Below the pieces are notes generated by a model that worked only from the letters and a program-made list of their open reading frames with translations, did no database searches and was not told where the DNA came from. Positions 46,101-54,115 of a stretch of 64,000 nucleotides of DNA are shown here, piece by piece (position 1 is the stretch's first letter; each line of letters starts with the position of its first letter). This stretch comes from Glaciecola sp. XM2 (GTDB lineage Bacteria; Pseudomonadota; Gammaproteobacteria; Enterobacterales; Alteromonadaceae): NCBI RefSeq assembly GCF_018595715.1, contig NZ_JAHEOJ010000024.1, forward strand, positions 62,001 to 126,000, written 5' to 3'. Made by a program: the position numbers and the translations under genes.

Positions 46101-46960
46101 TCAGAGTAATCTGGCGTAATGCCGATGACTTTAGTGCCTTTATAGCGAACTTCAGTTAAAAAATGTGCGTCTGGCGTACGTGTTTGAGGTACGTTTGAGC
46201 CCCAGCAAATAATATAGTTAGAGTTATACCAATCGGCCGATTCAGGCACGTCAGTTTGCTCACCCCAAATTTGTGGTGAAGCTGGCGGAAGGTCACAATA
46301 CCAATCATAAAAACTTAGGCAGTTGCCGCCAATGAGAGATAAATACCGAGCGCCCGCCGCATAAGAAACCATCGACATGGCAGGAATAGGTGAGAAGCCA
46401 GTAATACGGTCAGGTCCATAGGTTTTGGCCGTATACACGTTACTGGCCGCTATGATCTCATTGACTTCAGACCAGTTCGCGCGCACAAAGCCACCTAGCC
46501 CACGCTGCTGCTTATATTCTTTCGCTTTTTCTGGGTTTTCAACAATCGAGCCCCATGCGAGCACAGGGTCTTTATGTTCTAGCTTTGCCGCGCGCCATAA
46601 CTTAACCAAGCGCTTACGAATCTTTGGATGCTTGAGGCGGTTAGCACTGTAAATGTACCAAGAGTAACTTGCCCCACGAGGACAGCCTCTAGGCTCATGA
46701 TTCGGCAGATCTGGGCGGGTGCGTGGGTAATCAGTTTGCTGTGTTTCCCAAGTCACTAGACCATCTTTAACATAGATTTTCCAGCTACATGAGCCAGTGC
46801 AGTTTACACCGTGTGTAGAGCGAACGATTTTATCGTGCTGCCAGCGACGGCGGTAACCATCTTCCCAATCTCTATTTTCTTCGGTTGTTACGCCATGACC
46901 ATCCGAAAACGATTCTTCTTTGCGTTTAAAAAACTGCAATCTGTCTAAAAAGTGACTCAC
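43172..46960 (-). CDS. narG: Respiratory nitrate reductase, alpha subunit (molybdopterin)
   Basis: The 1262-residue catalytic subunit of the membrane-bound, cytoplasm-facing nitrate reductase. The FS0 cluster is bound by HGVNCTGSC and GCPRGASYSW (His plus three Cys), and the molybdenum ligand aspartate is in YCDLPPASPQ. Length and order match E. coli NarG. The start is GTG (46958-46960), 6 bases after AAGGAG. It is the first gene of narGHJI-ppiC. The leader (about 75 nt) can fold into a hairpin at 46982-47023. Upstream lie a 7-2-7 NarL-type site and an FNR-like box. Confidence 0.97.
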   Translation of the reverse strand: MSHFLDRLQFFKRKEESFSDGHGVTTEENRDWEDGYRRRWQHDKIVRSTHGVNCTGSCSWKIYVKDGLVTWETQQTDYPRTRPDLPNHEPRGCPRGASYSWYIYSANRLKHPKIRKRLVKLWRAAKLEHKDPVLAWGSIVENPEKAKEYKQQRGLGGFVRANWSEVNEIIAASNVYTAKTYGPDRITGFSPIPAMSMVSYAAGARYLSLIGGNCLSFYDWYCDLPPASPQIWGEQTDVPESADWYNSNYIICWGSNVPQTRTPDAHFLTEVRYKGTKVIGITPDYSEVAKLTDQWLAPKQGTDAALAMAFGHVILKEFHLENPSKYFTDYVKRYTDFPVLVMLEKAEDGSLHQSRFLRASDLNGNLGQENNPEWKTISINDKDGELVSPTGSVGYRWGEKGKWNITQTDGKSGDELDLRVSLKGSHDELVEVGFPYFGGAEHEFGYFQNTEHDDILVRKVPAKKLTLADGTEAYVATVFDLTIANYGVDNGYDDPNVASSYDQDIPYTPAWQEQITGVPRSEVIKIAREFADNANKTRGRSMIIVGAGMNHWYHMDMNYRGLINMLMMCGCVGQSGGGWAHYVGQEKLRPQTGWQPLAFGLDWQRPPRHMNGTSFFYNHSSQWRYEKLEMTEVVSPLADKSKWSGSIIDFNTRAERMGWLPSAPQLNMNPLQLCKDADAAGKSPQEYAVERLKSGDLDFACMEPENPKNFPRNMFIWRSNLLGSSGKGHEYMLRHLLGTKHGLLGKDLGEEGGKMPEDVKFEKQAAEGKVDLLVTLDFRMSTTCLYSDIVLPTATWYEKDDLNTSDMHPFIHPLSAAVDPVWESRSDWEIFKGVAKAFSKMAEGHLGVEKDLVTVPILHDTPAEIAQPFGVKAWWKGECDLIPGKTAPNMVVVERDYPNTYARFTSIGPALEKLGNGGKGISWNTEKEVEFLGELNHKHLEEGVNKGRPKLESAIDAAEMILSLAPETNGQVAVKAWAALSEFTGRDHTHLAKPKEEEKIRFRDVQAQPRKIISSPTWSGLEDEHVSYNAGYTNVHEYIPWRTVTGRQQFYQDHEWMRDFGETMCVYKPPINLKTVKPIMNKDSNGNKEIALNFLTPHQKWGIHSTYSDNLLMLTLSRGGPVVWMSEVDAARADIVDNDWIEVFNINGAIAARAIVSQRVPEGVSMMYHAQERIVNVPGSELTKTRGGIHNSVTRAVMKPTHMIGGYAQQSYGFNYYGTVGCNRDEFVIVRKMAKVDWLDDDSVDQSKEEFNSVVNNNKVEG

Positions 46961-46981
46961 GCCAGACTCCTTGGTTAATAA

Positions 46982-47023
46982 GAATGCAGCACTGAAATAT
47001 CTTTCAAATAATGCTGCAAATTC
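46982..47023 (-). repeat. Inverted repeat in the narG leader
   Basis: GCAGCA (46986-46991) and TGCTGC (47012-47017), with outer GAAT/ATTC and inner GAAA/TTTC pairs, form a hairpin just upstream of the narG ribosome site. It may affect mRNA stability or translation. Confidence 0.5.
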
Positions 47024-47071
47024 AAGCTATGTCTGGATTAAAAGCCATATTTTTACGCTATACAATAGGGC

Positions 47072-47085
47072 TAAATGGGCATCAA
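47072..47085 (-). promoter_or_regulatory. FNR-like box upstream of narG
   Basis: Reading leftward TTGAT-GCCC-ATTTA: one perfect half-site of the FNR consensus TTGAT-N4-ATCAA and one poor one. Its centre would be at -41.5 if transcription starts near 47037, and TATGGC (47044-47049) then falls at -10. A plausible anaerobic promoter, but the second half-site is weak. Confidence 0.4.
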
Positions 47086-47095
47086 ACTACCTTAA

Positions 47096-47111
47096 TACCA
47101 CCAAAGAGGTA
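47096..47111. promoter_or_regulatory. NarL/NarP-type 7-2-7 site between narG and narX
   Basis: TACCACC-AA-AGAGGTA: right half perfect for the NarL heptamer, left half with two changes. It differs by one base from the site upstream of moaA (60279-60294). The centre is about 66 bp upstream of the predicted narG start, so nitrate-activated NarL could act with FNR; it may also affect narX. Confidence 0.65.
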
Positions 47112-47242
47112 GGCGTTAATATATGCCTTTTCCTTTAGTTTAAAGGCGTATAGACTGGTGGTTCACAATTAATGATTTAAATATTTCGACCATTAGTCTT
47201 TGTAGGTATCACCTCTGACTCACACAATTTGGCCTTAGGTAC

Positions 47243-49105
47243 ATGCTTATGATGCAAAATTTTTTCCATTCCACTGTATTTAAAATTGCCGCGCTGATGT
47301 TTTCAGTAAGCTTTTTAGCAGTAGCAAGTATGTTTAGCTCTGTGTTTATAAGTGACAGTGCGCAAACTGACGCAGCATCGATAAATGTAGCCGGCTCCCT
47401 GCGCATGCAAAGCTATCGTCTGGTGAGTCATGTGCAACTGCAAGATAAATCGCCTGCGCATTTTGAGCGATTCGCCGAGCTAATAAGCGCCTTCGAAGAT
47501 GACCTGACCAAAGGGATATTGGTTAACAAACAGGCTCTTATGGGTGCAAACAACTCGGAAGTACTGCTAGAACAGTTAACCACGCAGTGGTTTGGGCAAA
47601 TTAAGCCCATGCTTATTGACGCTCAGAGGAGCTCTTCAGTTGATGGCGCTGAGCTTAACATTGCGACGCAAACCTTTATTGAAGAGCTCAATGAACTTGT
47701 ATCGAGTTATCAAATGCACGCTGAAAGCAATATTGCAACCATCAGGCTTATTCAAAGCATCGCTTTATTTAGTACCCTGCTGCTAATCGCTTTTGCAATG
47801 ATGATTGTGAATCGACATATCGATAAGCCTTTGTCTCGCCTAACCGATGTAGCAAAACAAATTGGCAGAGGGGACTTTACCGCAAGAGCTGACGAAAGTG
47901 GAAAAGATGAGCTTGCCTTGCTCGCTCGTACAATCAACAAAATGAGTGACTCTGTATACCGCTCCCGCAGTCAATTAGAGTCATTGGTAAAACAAAAAAC
48001 ACAAAAACTATCCCGTTCTAATGAATCTCTCGATGTGTTGTATGAGATATCGCGTCGCATGAACAACAGCGATCCAAACACGATTGATTTCAAATCACTG
48101 CTAGAACGACTAGCCAGTGTCACCGGAAACCCTGACCTAGATTTATGCATCATGACCGCACAGGGCAATGGTCCTTATGAGCATCTTGTAACCGCAAACA
48201 AAGAACTGCCAGAAAAATGCATTCGTCACCAATGCGGTGATTGTACTGAACATAATGCAATTTTCCCCAAAGCCAGCAATCAGATGCGTTATCAGCTCAC
48301 TCTAGGTGAATACAATTACGGCGTATTAACGGTCAACCCCAAAGAGAGTCAGCACTTTGATGACTGGCAAAACCAACTCTTTGAATCTGTAGCCGAGCAA
48401 ATTGCCAATGGGTTAAGTCGCAAGCACCGTCAAGATGAAAGCCGACGTGTGGCGTTAATGAACGAACGAACGGTCATTGCAAGAGAGCTGCACGATAGTT
48501 TAGCCCAGGCACTCTCGTATTTGAAAATACAAGTTACTCGCTTGCAACGTTTACAAAAAATGGAAAATGCACAAGAACAAATTGATTTAGTTATCAACGA
48601 GCTTAAAAACGGGTTGGGGGCGGCATACAGTGAGTTACGGGAGCTACTTACCACCTTTAGGCTTAAATTAGATGGGCAAGGCATCAAAGCAGCTTTGGAG
48701 CAAACCATAGAACAGCTCAAAACTCGCTCTGATTCATTTACCTTTACTTTGCAATACGACGTAGAAAACATACCGTTTACACCACAAGAAGAAATTCATC
48801 TATTACAAATTGCCAGAGAGGCCACTCAGAATGCTTTCTATCACTCAAAAGGGAGTGAAATCATTATCGCTATTACAAACAATACCTCATCGGAAGTTAC
48901 TTTGTGCGTGACAGACAATGGCATTGGTATTCCGGGTGACCCAAATAAGCTAAATCATTATGGTTTGGCAATAATGGTGGAGCGTAGCCGAAATTTAGAT
49001 GGCACGCTGAATATTGAGAAAGCCTCACCAAACGGAACTCAAGTGAGATTTAGTTTCACACCCGAATATGCTCGTGAAGAGGCGCTCTCAGCACAGAATG
49101 GATAA
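47243..49105 (+). CDS. narX: Nitrate/nitrite sensor histidine kinase
   Basis: A 620-residue membrane sensor. Transmembrane segments flank a periplasmic helical domain that starts with SINVAGSLRMQSYRLV, the P-box that binds nitrate in E. coli NarX. A HAMP domain (about 185-240), a GAF-like region with a cysteine cluster (CIRHQCGDC), and the HisKA_3 helix follow, with the phosphorylated histidine in ARELHDS (His417). The ATPase domain has NAFYHSKG and DNGIGIP. It should phosphorylate NarL (51851). ATGs at 47249 and 47252 are alternative starts. It is separated from narL by ytfE-like and narK genes. Confidence 0.93.
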   Translation: MLMMQNFFHSTVFKIAALMFSVSFLAVASMFSSVFISDSAQTDAASINVAGSLRMQSYRLVSHVQLQDKSPAHFERFAELISAFEDDLTKGILVNKQALMGANNSEVLLEQLTTQWFGQIKPMLIDAQRSSSVDGAELNIATQTFIEELNELVSSYQMHAESNIATIRLIQSIALFSTLLLIAFAMMIVNRHIDKPLSRLTDVAKQIGRGDFTARADESGKDELALLARTINKMSDSVYRSRSQLESLVKQKTQKLSRSNESLDVLYEISRRMNNSDPNTIDFKSLLERLASVTGNPDLDLCIMTAQGNGPYEHLVTANKELPEKCIRHQCGDCTEHNAIFPKASNQMRYQLTLGEYNYGVLTVNPKESQHFDDWQNQLFESVAEQIANGLSRKHRQDESRRVALMNERTVIARELHDSLAQALSYLKIQVTRLQRLQKMENAQEQIDLVINELKNGLGAAYSELRELLTTFRLKLDGQGIKAALEQTIEQLKTRSDSFTFTLQYDVENIPFTPQEEIHLLQIAREATQNAFYHSKGSEIIIAITNNTSSEVTLCVTDNGIGIPGDPNKLNHYGLAIMVERSRNLDGTLNIEKASPNGTQVRFSFTPEYAREEALSAQNG

Positions 49106-49128
49106 AAGAGTGTATGAATAAGCCGCTT

Positions 49129-49779
49129 TTATCTAACAAACAACACATTGTTTTCAATGAAAATATGCATATAGATGTCGTTAATAAAAGCCTGTAAACC
49201 CAAATAAAGCGCCTTCCAAGAGTTGCACGCATCTGGGTGCAACTGGATGTCGTTTGTAATTTCAAAAATGTCACTTATGTGTGATAAGTGATCATCATGC
49301 TCGCGCTTCATTACCTGAATAGGCCCAGCTGGAAGAGATAAATGCTCTTGAGCTAGCATCGGGAAAAGTACGTTCTCTTCTTTTTGCATGTGCTCTTCAA
49401 GTTCATTTTGTATTTGCACTAAATACTGGGTCAGGCCAATAGGGCAGTACTTGCTATCAACATGCGTTGTCTCAACTCTTTCTGCCAGACGAATGAGTTC
49501 AGGTAGCTGTTGCCTGTGTACATCATGAAAGCGAGTGACAATGTATTCAATAATCTGCTGTTTAGGCCATGTATCGAATTCTTGTATGTGCTCTTGCCTA
49601 TCGATAATGCTTTGTAATTCGGCATAAATGCGCTCGGCATCGGCAGGCCGATTTTGCATTGCCACCCCTAAGGCTTCATGGTTCTGGGCGCAAAAGTTTA
49701 TTTTATGGGCAAAAAAAACCGCCGTTGCACCTGGCAAATTTACGGCAATCTCCGAAGCGCTGGTTCGCTCAAAATTCAT
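49129..49779 (-). CDS. ytfE: Iron-sulfur cluster repair di-iron protein (YtfE/RIC family)
   Basis: A 216-residue hemerythrin-like protein that repairs iron-sulfur clusters damaged by nitric oxide. The di-iron ligands are all visible: RFHDVH, EEHMQKEE, REHDDH and MHIFIENN. The N-terminal ScdA_N region has NFCAQNH where E. coli has DYCCGGK, so one of the paired cysteines and the glycines are missing. The C-terminus stops at NNVLFVR, a few residues short of E. coli YtfE. Its place between narX and narK fits nitrosative stress during nitrate respiration. Ribosome site GAGG. Confidence 0.85.
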   Translation of the reverse strand: MNFERTSASEIAVNLPGATAVFFAHKINFCAQNHEALGVAMQNRPADAERIYAELQSIIDRQEHIQEFDTWPKQQIIEYIVTRFHDVHRQQLPELIRLAERVETTHVDSKYCPIGLTQYLVQIQNELEEHMQKEENVLFPMLAQEHLSLPAGPIQVMKREHDDHLSHISDIFEITNDIQLHPDACNSWKALYLGLQAFINDIYMHIFIENNVLFVR

Positions 49780-49848
49780 GATAACCTCGCTATTTATCGC
49801 CCTCTATAGAGCTAGAAGGCACAACCACTTTCAATGTTCTTTGATGCA

Positions 49849-49872
49849 GGGAGCATAACTATGCATGCCCCC
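49849..49872. repeat. Inverted repeat between narK and the ytfE-like gene
   Basis: GGGAGCAT (49849-49856) and ATGCCCCC (49865-49872), 7 of 8 pairs, spacer 8. It lies 31 bp past the narK stop and about 70 bp upstream of the ytfE start. It may end the narK transcript or be an operator for the repair gene; it does not match the NsrR consensus well. Confidence 0.45.
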
Positions 49873-49902
49873 CTTGTACGTAAAACGCTTTAACGTCATA
49901 TG

Positions 49903-51516
49903 CTATGGGTTATAAAACTCACCGTCTTTGCGCAAATAGAACCAATAGTTAATGAGTACGCACACGCCATAAAACACCGCAAAACCTATCAGCGCCACCT
50001 CTGGTGTGGTTGCTGTTATTTGCTCACCAATCACTTTAGGGATATAAAACGCACCGTAGGCAGCAACCGCTGACGTCCAACCTAACACAGGACCAGCCTG
50101 TTCTTTTGGGAACACCATGGCGATGGTTCTAAACGTTGAGCCATTGCCTATACCAGTAGCCGCAAACAATAATAGGAATAAGACGAAAAACGGAATGAAG
50201 TACTCTTCAGGCGTAGCCGACTGATAAGCTTGCTTCATATAATAAGCAACACCTAAGGCACTGCCAATCATCACAATGGAGCACACTTGCGTCACAAAAG
50301 CGCCGCCTAATTTATCTGATATCCAACCGCCAACAGGACGAATGAGTGCACCAATAAATGGACCCATCCAAGCATACATAAGTGCACTAGGGCCATTTGC
50401 ATTAATAGTATCGTGGGTCATGACCCCATCAACCATAACATGGCTATAGCCAAAGATAACCTTTATTGCCAGCGGGAAGGATGCCGCAAACCCAATGAAT
50501 GAGCCAAAGGTCATAGTGTAGATAATGCTCATTACCCACGTATGTTTATTGTTGAAAATTTGATACTGACGAGTAAGGCTTTGGCCAATGGCACCCGGTA
50601 AGACTTTAAGCGCGATAACCGTAGCGGCAACAACTAGCACCAGTACAAGCTCTTTAGGCACACCAAAACCGGAGCCATTAGCGCTTTCTGGCAGCATTAA
50701 CCATAAACCCACGGCGGCAATCACAAGACCAATAGTAAGCATTACCGTGATGAGTGCAAAGGATGTTAATGGGTTGCCAATATTTGGGGATACCTCTGGC
50801 GTACGGATGTTGTTCATTCCAAACCATGTTAGGAAGAATAATGGTACGAGAAGCAAGAGCCAGACAAAGCCAGCATTAGAGATATAGCTCTCGGTACCTG
50901 CAGGTATTTTACCAATAAGCGTACCCGATGCGTTAACTAACACCAGAGGGTCGCCGCTTAGCGCGCCAAAGGCAGCAAATGTCATAAATAATGGCACGAC
51001 AATTTGCATGGTTGTAACACCAAAGTTGCCCAGTCCAGCGTTGAGTCCCAACGCTAAGCCCTGCTGTTTTTTGGGGAAAAAGAAGCTTATATTTGACATA
51101 GATGAGGCAAAGTTTCCTCCACCAAAACCCGACAATAGTGCTAGAAGCTGAAAATGCCACAGTGGCGTATCTGGGTTTTGCAAGGCAAATCCAGCGCCAA
51201 CGGCAGGTACCATCAACAGCGCTGTAGTAAAGAACATGGTGTTGCGCCCACCACACAGCCTTATAAAAAAGCTACTAGGAATACGCAGTGTTGCGCCAGT
51301 TAATCCGGCTATTGCCATTAGGGTAAATAGCTCTGCCTTTGCAAAATCAAACCCTAAGTTGAGCATCTGCACAGTAATGATGCCCCAATATAACCAAACC
51401 GCGAAACCTGCTAATAAGCTTGGTATCGAAATCCATAGATTACGGTTAGCGATTTTTTTACCTTCTTTCTCCCAGAACTCTGTGTCTTCCGGATCCCACT
51501 TGTGTAGATCTGACAT
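49903..51516 (-). CDS. narK: Nitrate/nitrite transporter (MFS, NarK family)
   Basis: A 537-residue inner-membrane transporter with about 12 transmembrane segments. The two nitrate-signature regions are GLNAGLGNFGV and GWTSAVAAYGAF, preceded by GNFASSMSNISFFFP and GNGSTFRTIAMVFP. An extra cytoplasmic N-terminus (SDLHKWDPEDTEFWEKEGKK) is typical of the longer NarK forms. Imports nitrate and/or exchanges it for nitrite. The ATG at 51516 was chosen because GGAGA ends 6 bases upstream; the ATG at 51522 abuts it. Divergent from narL, with NarL-type sites between. Confidence 0.95.
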   Translation of the reverse strand: MSDLHKWDPEDTEFWEKEGKKIANRNLWISIPSLLAGFAVWLYWGIITVQMLNLGFDFAKAELFTLMAIAGLTGATLRIPSSFFIRLCGGRNTMFFTTALLMVPAVGAGFALQNPDTPLWHFQLLALLSGFGGGNFASSMSNISFFFPKKQQGLALGLNAGLGNFGVTTMQIVVPLFMTFAAFGALSGDPLVLVNASGTLIGKIPAGTESYISNAGFVWLLLLVPLFFLTWFGMNNIRTPEVSPNIGNPLTSFALITVMLTIGLVIAAVGLWLMLPESANGSGFGVPKELVLVLVVAATVIALKVLPGAIGQSLTRQYQIFNNKHTWVMSIIYTMTFGSFIGFAASFPLAIKVIFGYSHVMVDGVMTHDTINANGPSALMYAWMGPFIGALIRPVGGWISDKLGGAFVTQVCSIVMIGSALGVAYYMKQAYQSATPEEYFIPFFVLFLLLFAATGIGNGSTFRTIAMVFPKEQAGPVLGWTSAVAAYGAFYIPKVIGEQITATTPEVALIGFAVFYGVCVLINYWFYLRKDGEFYNP

Positions 51517-51850
51517 ATGCATTCTCCAGTCAATGTCGTCTTCAATAAATTACATGCACTATGGTCCACACGGGCCTCACTCACAATCTGCATTGATAGG
51601 TATATCTGAGGATTATTGTAGGCAAACAAACCAAGGTAGTACTGATAAAAAACCACCTTAATTCTCTTCGAAAGCTGTCTGTAGTCCGCATCTAGTAAGG
51701 ACTTGAACATGGGTAGTCAGTTACCTACTTGTAGGTAGTCGCTTTACCCCAAAGAAACTTATTGTTGATGAATATGATGATGTATAGTGGTGTCTGTAAC
51801 GGTTTAATGTACGAATCGTCGCCACACACCAACGCCAAAGGAAGAACTGC
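51517..51850. promoter_or_regulatory. narK-narL divergent regulatory region
   Basis: 334 bp with no gene. It holds a perfect 7-2-7 NarL/NarP palindrome at 51722-51737 (listed separately) and two single heptamers on the minus strand: TACCTAT (51596-51602) and TACCCAT (51709-51715). No convincing FNR box was found; only half-sites at 51593-51606 and 51768-51781. Confidence 0.7.
51722..51737. promoter_or_regulatory. NarL/NarP-type 7-2-7 site, perfect palindrome
   Basis: TACCTAC-TT-GTAGGTA, a perfect inverted repeat with the 7-2-7 spacing used by NarL and NarP. It lies 113 bp upstream of narL and about 200 bp upstream of narK. Confidence 0.8.
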
Positions 51851-52504
51851 ATGTTTAATGATCAACCCGCGTCAATCATGATGGTAGATGACCATCCCTT
51901 ATTGCGAAAGGGGCTCAATCAGCTACTTGAATTTGAAGATGATTTAACCGTTATTGGTGAGGCTTCCTCCGGCCAAGAAGCCATAGAATTAGCGCTTTCA
52001 CTAGAGCCTGATCTGATAACACTTGATTTGAACATGCAAGGCATGGATGGTCTAGAAACACTGAAGATAATGCGAGACAAGGGCGTAGACTCACGCATAA
52101 TCATGTTAACCGTTTCTGATAATGACGAAGATGTAGTGGAGGCTATTCGCTCCGGTGCAGACGGTTATTTATTGAAAGACATGGACCCTGAAGAACTTGT
52201 CGACAAACTAAAAGAAGCCGCGCTGGGCAAAATGGTGATGAGCGCAAAGCTCACAGAAATTCTAGCCACAGCACTTAGAAAGCCTGAACGCGCGGGTAGT
52301 CGTGCATTGGCCAGTTTAACCAGTCGAGAGCTAGAAATTCTGAAGCTAATTGCGAAAGGCATGAGCAATAAACTGATTGCTCGCGAGCTAGATATCTCCG
52401 ATGGCACGGTCAAAGTGCATGTTAAACACTTTCTTAAAAAGCTCAATTTACGTTCGCGTGTAGAGGCCGCCGTATGGATGGTCAATCACCAAAACGGAGT
52501 ATAA
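51851..52504 (+). CDS. narL: Nitrate/nitrite response regulator
   Basis: A 217-residue two-domain regulator. The receiver domain carries MMVDDHP (acid pair), the phosphorylated aspartate Asp59 in LITLDLNM and Lys in YLLKDMDPEE. The LuxR-type helix-turn-helix covers about 150-210 (LTSRELEILKLIAKGMSNKLIARELDIS). The sequence resembles E. coli NarL throughout; NarP is the alternative name, since only one such regulator is seen. It is followed 3 bp later by moeA, so the regulator and a molybdenum-cofactor gene are probably co-transcribed. Confidence 0.93.
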   Translation: MFNDQPASIMMVDDHPLLRKGLNQLLEFEDDLTVIGEASSGQEAIELALSLEPDLITLDLNMQGMDGLETLKIMRDKGVDSRIIMLTVSDNDEDVVEAIRSGADGYLLKDMDPEELVDKLKEAALGKMVMSAKLTEILATALRKPERAGSRALASLTSRELEILKLIAKGMSNKLIARELDISDGTVKVHVKHFLKKLNLRSRVEAAVWMVNHQNGV

Positions 52505-52507
52505 ACA

Positions 52508-53743
52508 ATGAAGTGCGGATGTGATGCGCCGGGACTAATGCCCATTGAACAAGCGAAAGATATGATTTTTCGCGCGATAACACCCATAAATGCGCGTGAG
52601 CACTGCGCGCTTCACAATGCCCTTGGAAGGGTGTTGTCTGAAGATATCGTTTCACCCATTAATGTCCCAGCCTATGATAATTCAGCAATGGATGGTTATG
52701 CGATCAGAGCAAGTGACTTGCAATTCACCGCTACCCTTAAGCAGATAGGAAAAAGCTTTGCAGGAACGGCGTTTATGGAAGAGGTGAAGGAAGGTGAGTG
52801 CGTTCGCATTATGACCGGCGCGCAAATTCCAAACGGCTCAGATACAGTGGTGATGCAAGAGAATACCAAAGCCGATGAGCTTCAAATAAGCTTCACTGGC
52901 AAGGTAAAACAAGGCGATGCTATTAGGCCTGCCGGTGATGATATAAAGCTTGGCAGTGTGGTACTGCAAAAAGGCAAACGAATCAGCCCAATTGACATTG
53001 GCTTGTTAGCTTCATTAGGCATCAATAAAGTACCTGTTGTACGCCGCCTATGTGTAGCGGTGTTTTCTACGGGTGACGAATTGTTAGCCGCCGGTGAAAC
53101 GGCTAGAGAAGATCGAATCTTTGACAGTAACCGTCCAATGCTCATTGCTATGTTAGAACGTCTAGGGGCATCGGTCATTGACCTAGGCATCATCGCCGAC
53201 AGTAAAGCCGATATTAAAGCAGCCTTTGAAAAGGCGAATAACCTTGCTGACTGCGTCATAACCAGTGGCGGCGTTTCTGTTGGCGAGGCTGACTACACAA
53301 GAGAAATCTTAGAAGAGTACGGCCAGATTGATTTTTGGAAGCTTGCAATAAAACCGGGCAAGCCCTTAGCGTTTGGCCGCTTAAGCGACAGCATCTTTTT
53401 TGGTTTACCGGGCAACCCAGTTTCATCGGCTGTTACTTTTGATCAAATTGCCGCCCCCGCACTTGCTTATTTGGCTGGAGAATCAAGCCCGGTGACAGTG
53501 CCACTGAAAGCTGTGGCAAAAAGTGCAATGAAAAAGCGCCCAGGCAGGACAGACTATCAAAGAGCATATTACTATGCCGACGACTCGGGGGAGCTTTGCG
53601 TCACGCCTAGTGTTTCCCAAAGTTCAGGAGTACTCTCTGGTTTTAGCGATAGCAATTGTTATGCGGTGCTAGAAAATGTGCGCGGCGCAGTGTTAGAGGG
53701 TGAATCGGTAAACATTTTACCTTTTAGCACTCTCGTCAAGTAG
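52508..53743 (+). CDS. moeA: Molybdopterin molybdenumtransferase
   Basis: Inserts molybdate into adenylylated molybdopterin, the last common step of molybdenum-cofactor synthesis. A 411-residue protein with the MoeA signatures VPAYDNSAMDGYAI, RIMTGAQIPNG, STGDELL, TSGGVSVGEADY and KPGKPLAFG / GLPGNPVSS. It begins 3 bp after narL and is followed 4 bp later by the DUF454 gene, so all three are likely one transcript. The N-terminus (MKCGCDAPG) holds two cysteines not usual for the family. Confidence 0.95.
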   Translation: MKCGCDAPGLMPIEQAKDMIFRAITPINAREHCALHNALGRVLSEDIVSPINVPAYDNSAMDGYAIRASDLQFTATLKQIGKSFAGTAFMEEVKEGECVRIMTGAQIPNGSDTVVMQENTKADELQISFTGKVKQGDAIRPAGDDIKLGSVVLQKGKRISPIDIGLLASLGINKVPVVRRLCVAVFSTGDELLAAGETAREDRIFDSNRPMLIAMLERLGASVIDLGIIADSKADIKAAFEKANNLADCVITSGGVSVGEADYTREILEEYGQIDFWKLAIKPGKPLAFGRLSDSIFFGLPGNPVSSAVTFDQIAAPALAYLAGESSPVTVPLKAVAKSAMKKRPGRTDYQRAYYYADDSGELCVTPSVSQSSGVLSGFSDSNCYAVLENVRGAVLEGESVNILPFSTLVK

Positions 53744-53747
53744 CCTA

Positions 53748-54110
53748 ATGCGGCGCGGGTTCCTCTTATGTTTAGGCTGGTTATTTTTCGCGCTAGCTGT
53801 TATCGGCGTAGCTTTACCCTTAGTCCCCACTACGCCATTTTTATTGTTAGCAGCCTACTTTTTTTCACAAAGCTCTGACCGGGTTCACCAGATGCTAATG
53901 AACAATGCGTATTTTGGTCCAGTGATAAGCGATTGGCACACTAATCACATAATACGGCTCAAGACCAAATGGATTGCGAGCGTTTTAATGCTTATCATGA
54001 TTTCCTACCCGCTGATTTATATGATTAACAACTATTGGGTTAGAGGACTTGTAATAAGCATCATATTGGCCGTGTTAGGATTTATTTGGTCCAAGCCGAG
54101 CGCAATTTAA
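53748..54110 (+). CDS. DUF454 (YbaN) family membrane protein
   Basis: A 120-residue inner-membrane protein with three hydrophobic segments. The start FLLCLGWLFFALAVIGVALPLVPTTPFLLLAAYFFSQSS is the family signature. Function unknown. It is the last gene after narL-moeA (4 bp gap) and converges on nrdD, 5 bp apart. Confidence 0.88.
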   Translation: MRRGFLLCLGWLFFALAVIGVALPLVPTTPFLLLAAYFFSQSSDRVHQMLMNNAYFGPVISDWHTNHIIRLKTKWIASVLMLIMISYPLIYMINNYWVRGLVISIILAVLGFIWSKPSAI

Positions 54111-54115
54111 CCTTA

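Noticed and set aside
46840-46960. Tat signal at the NarG N-terminus (YRRRW)
   Set aside because: It is in the position of the vestigial motif of cytoplasm-facing NarG proteins, with no hydrophobic stretch after it.
51593-51606. FNR box TTGAT-AGGT-ATATC for narK
   Set aside because: Only one half-site fits the consensus, and the spacing to any -10 sequence is wrong.
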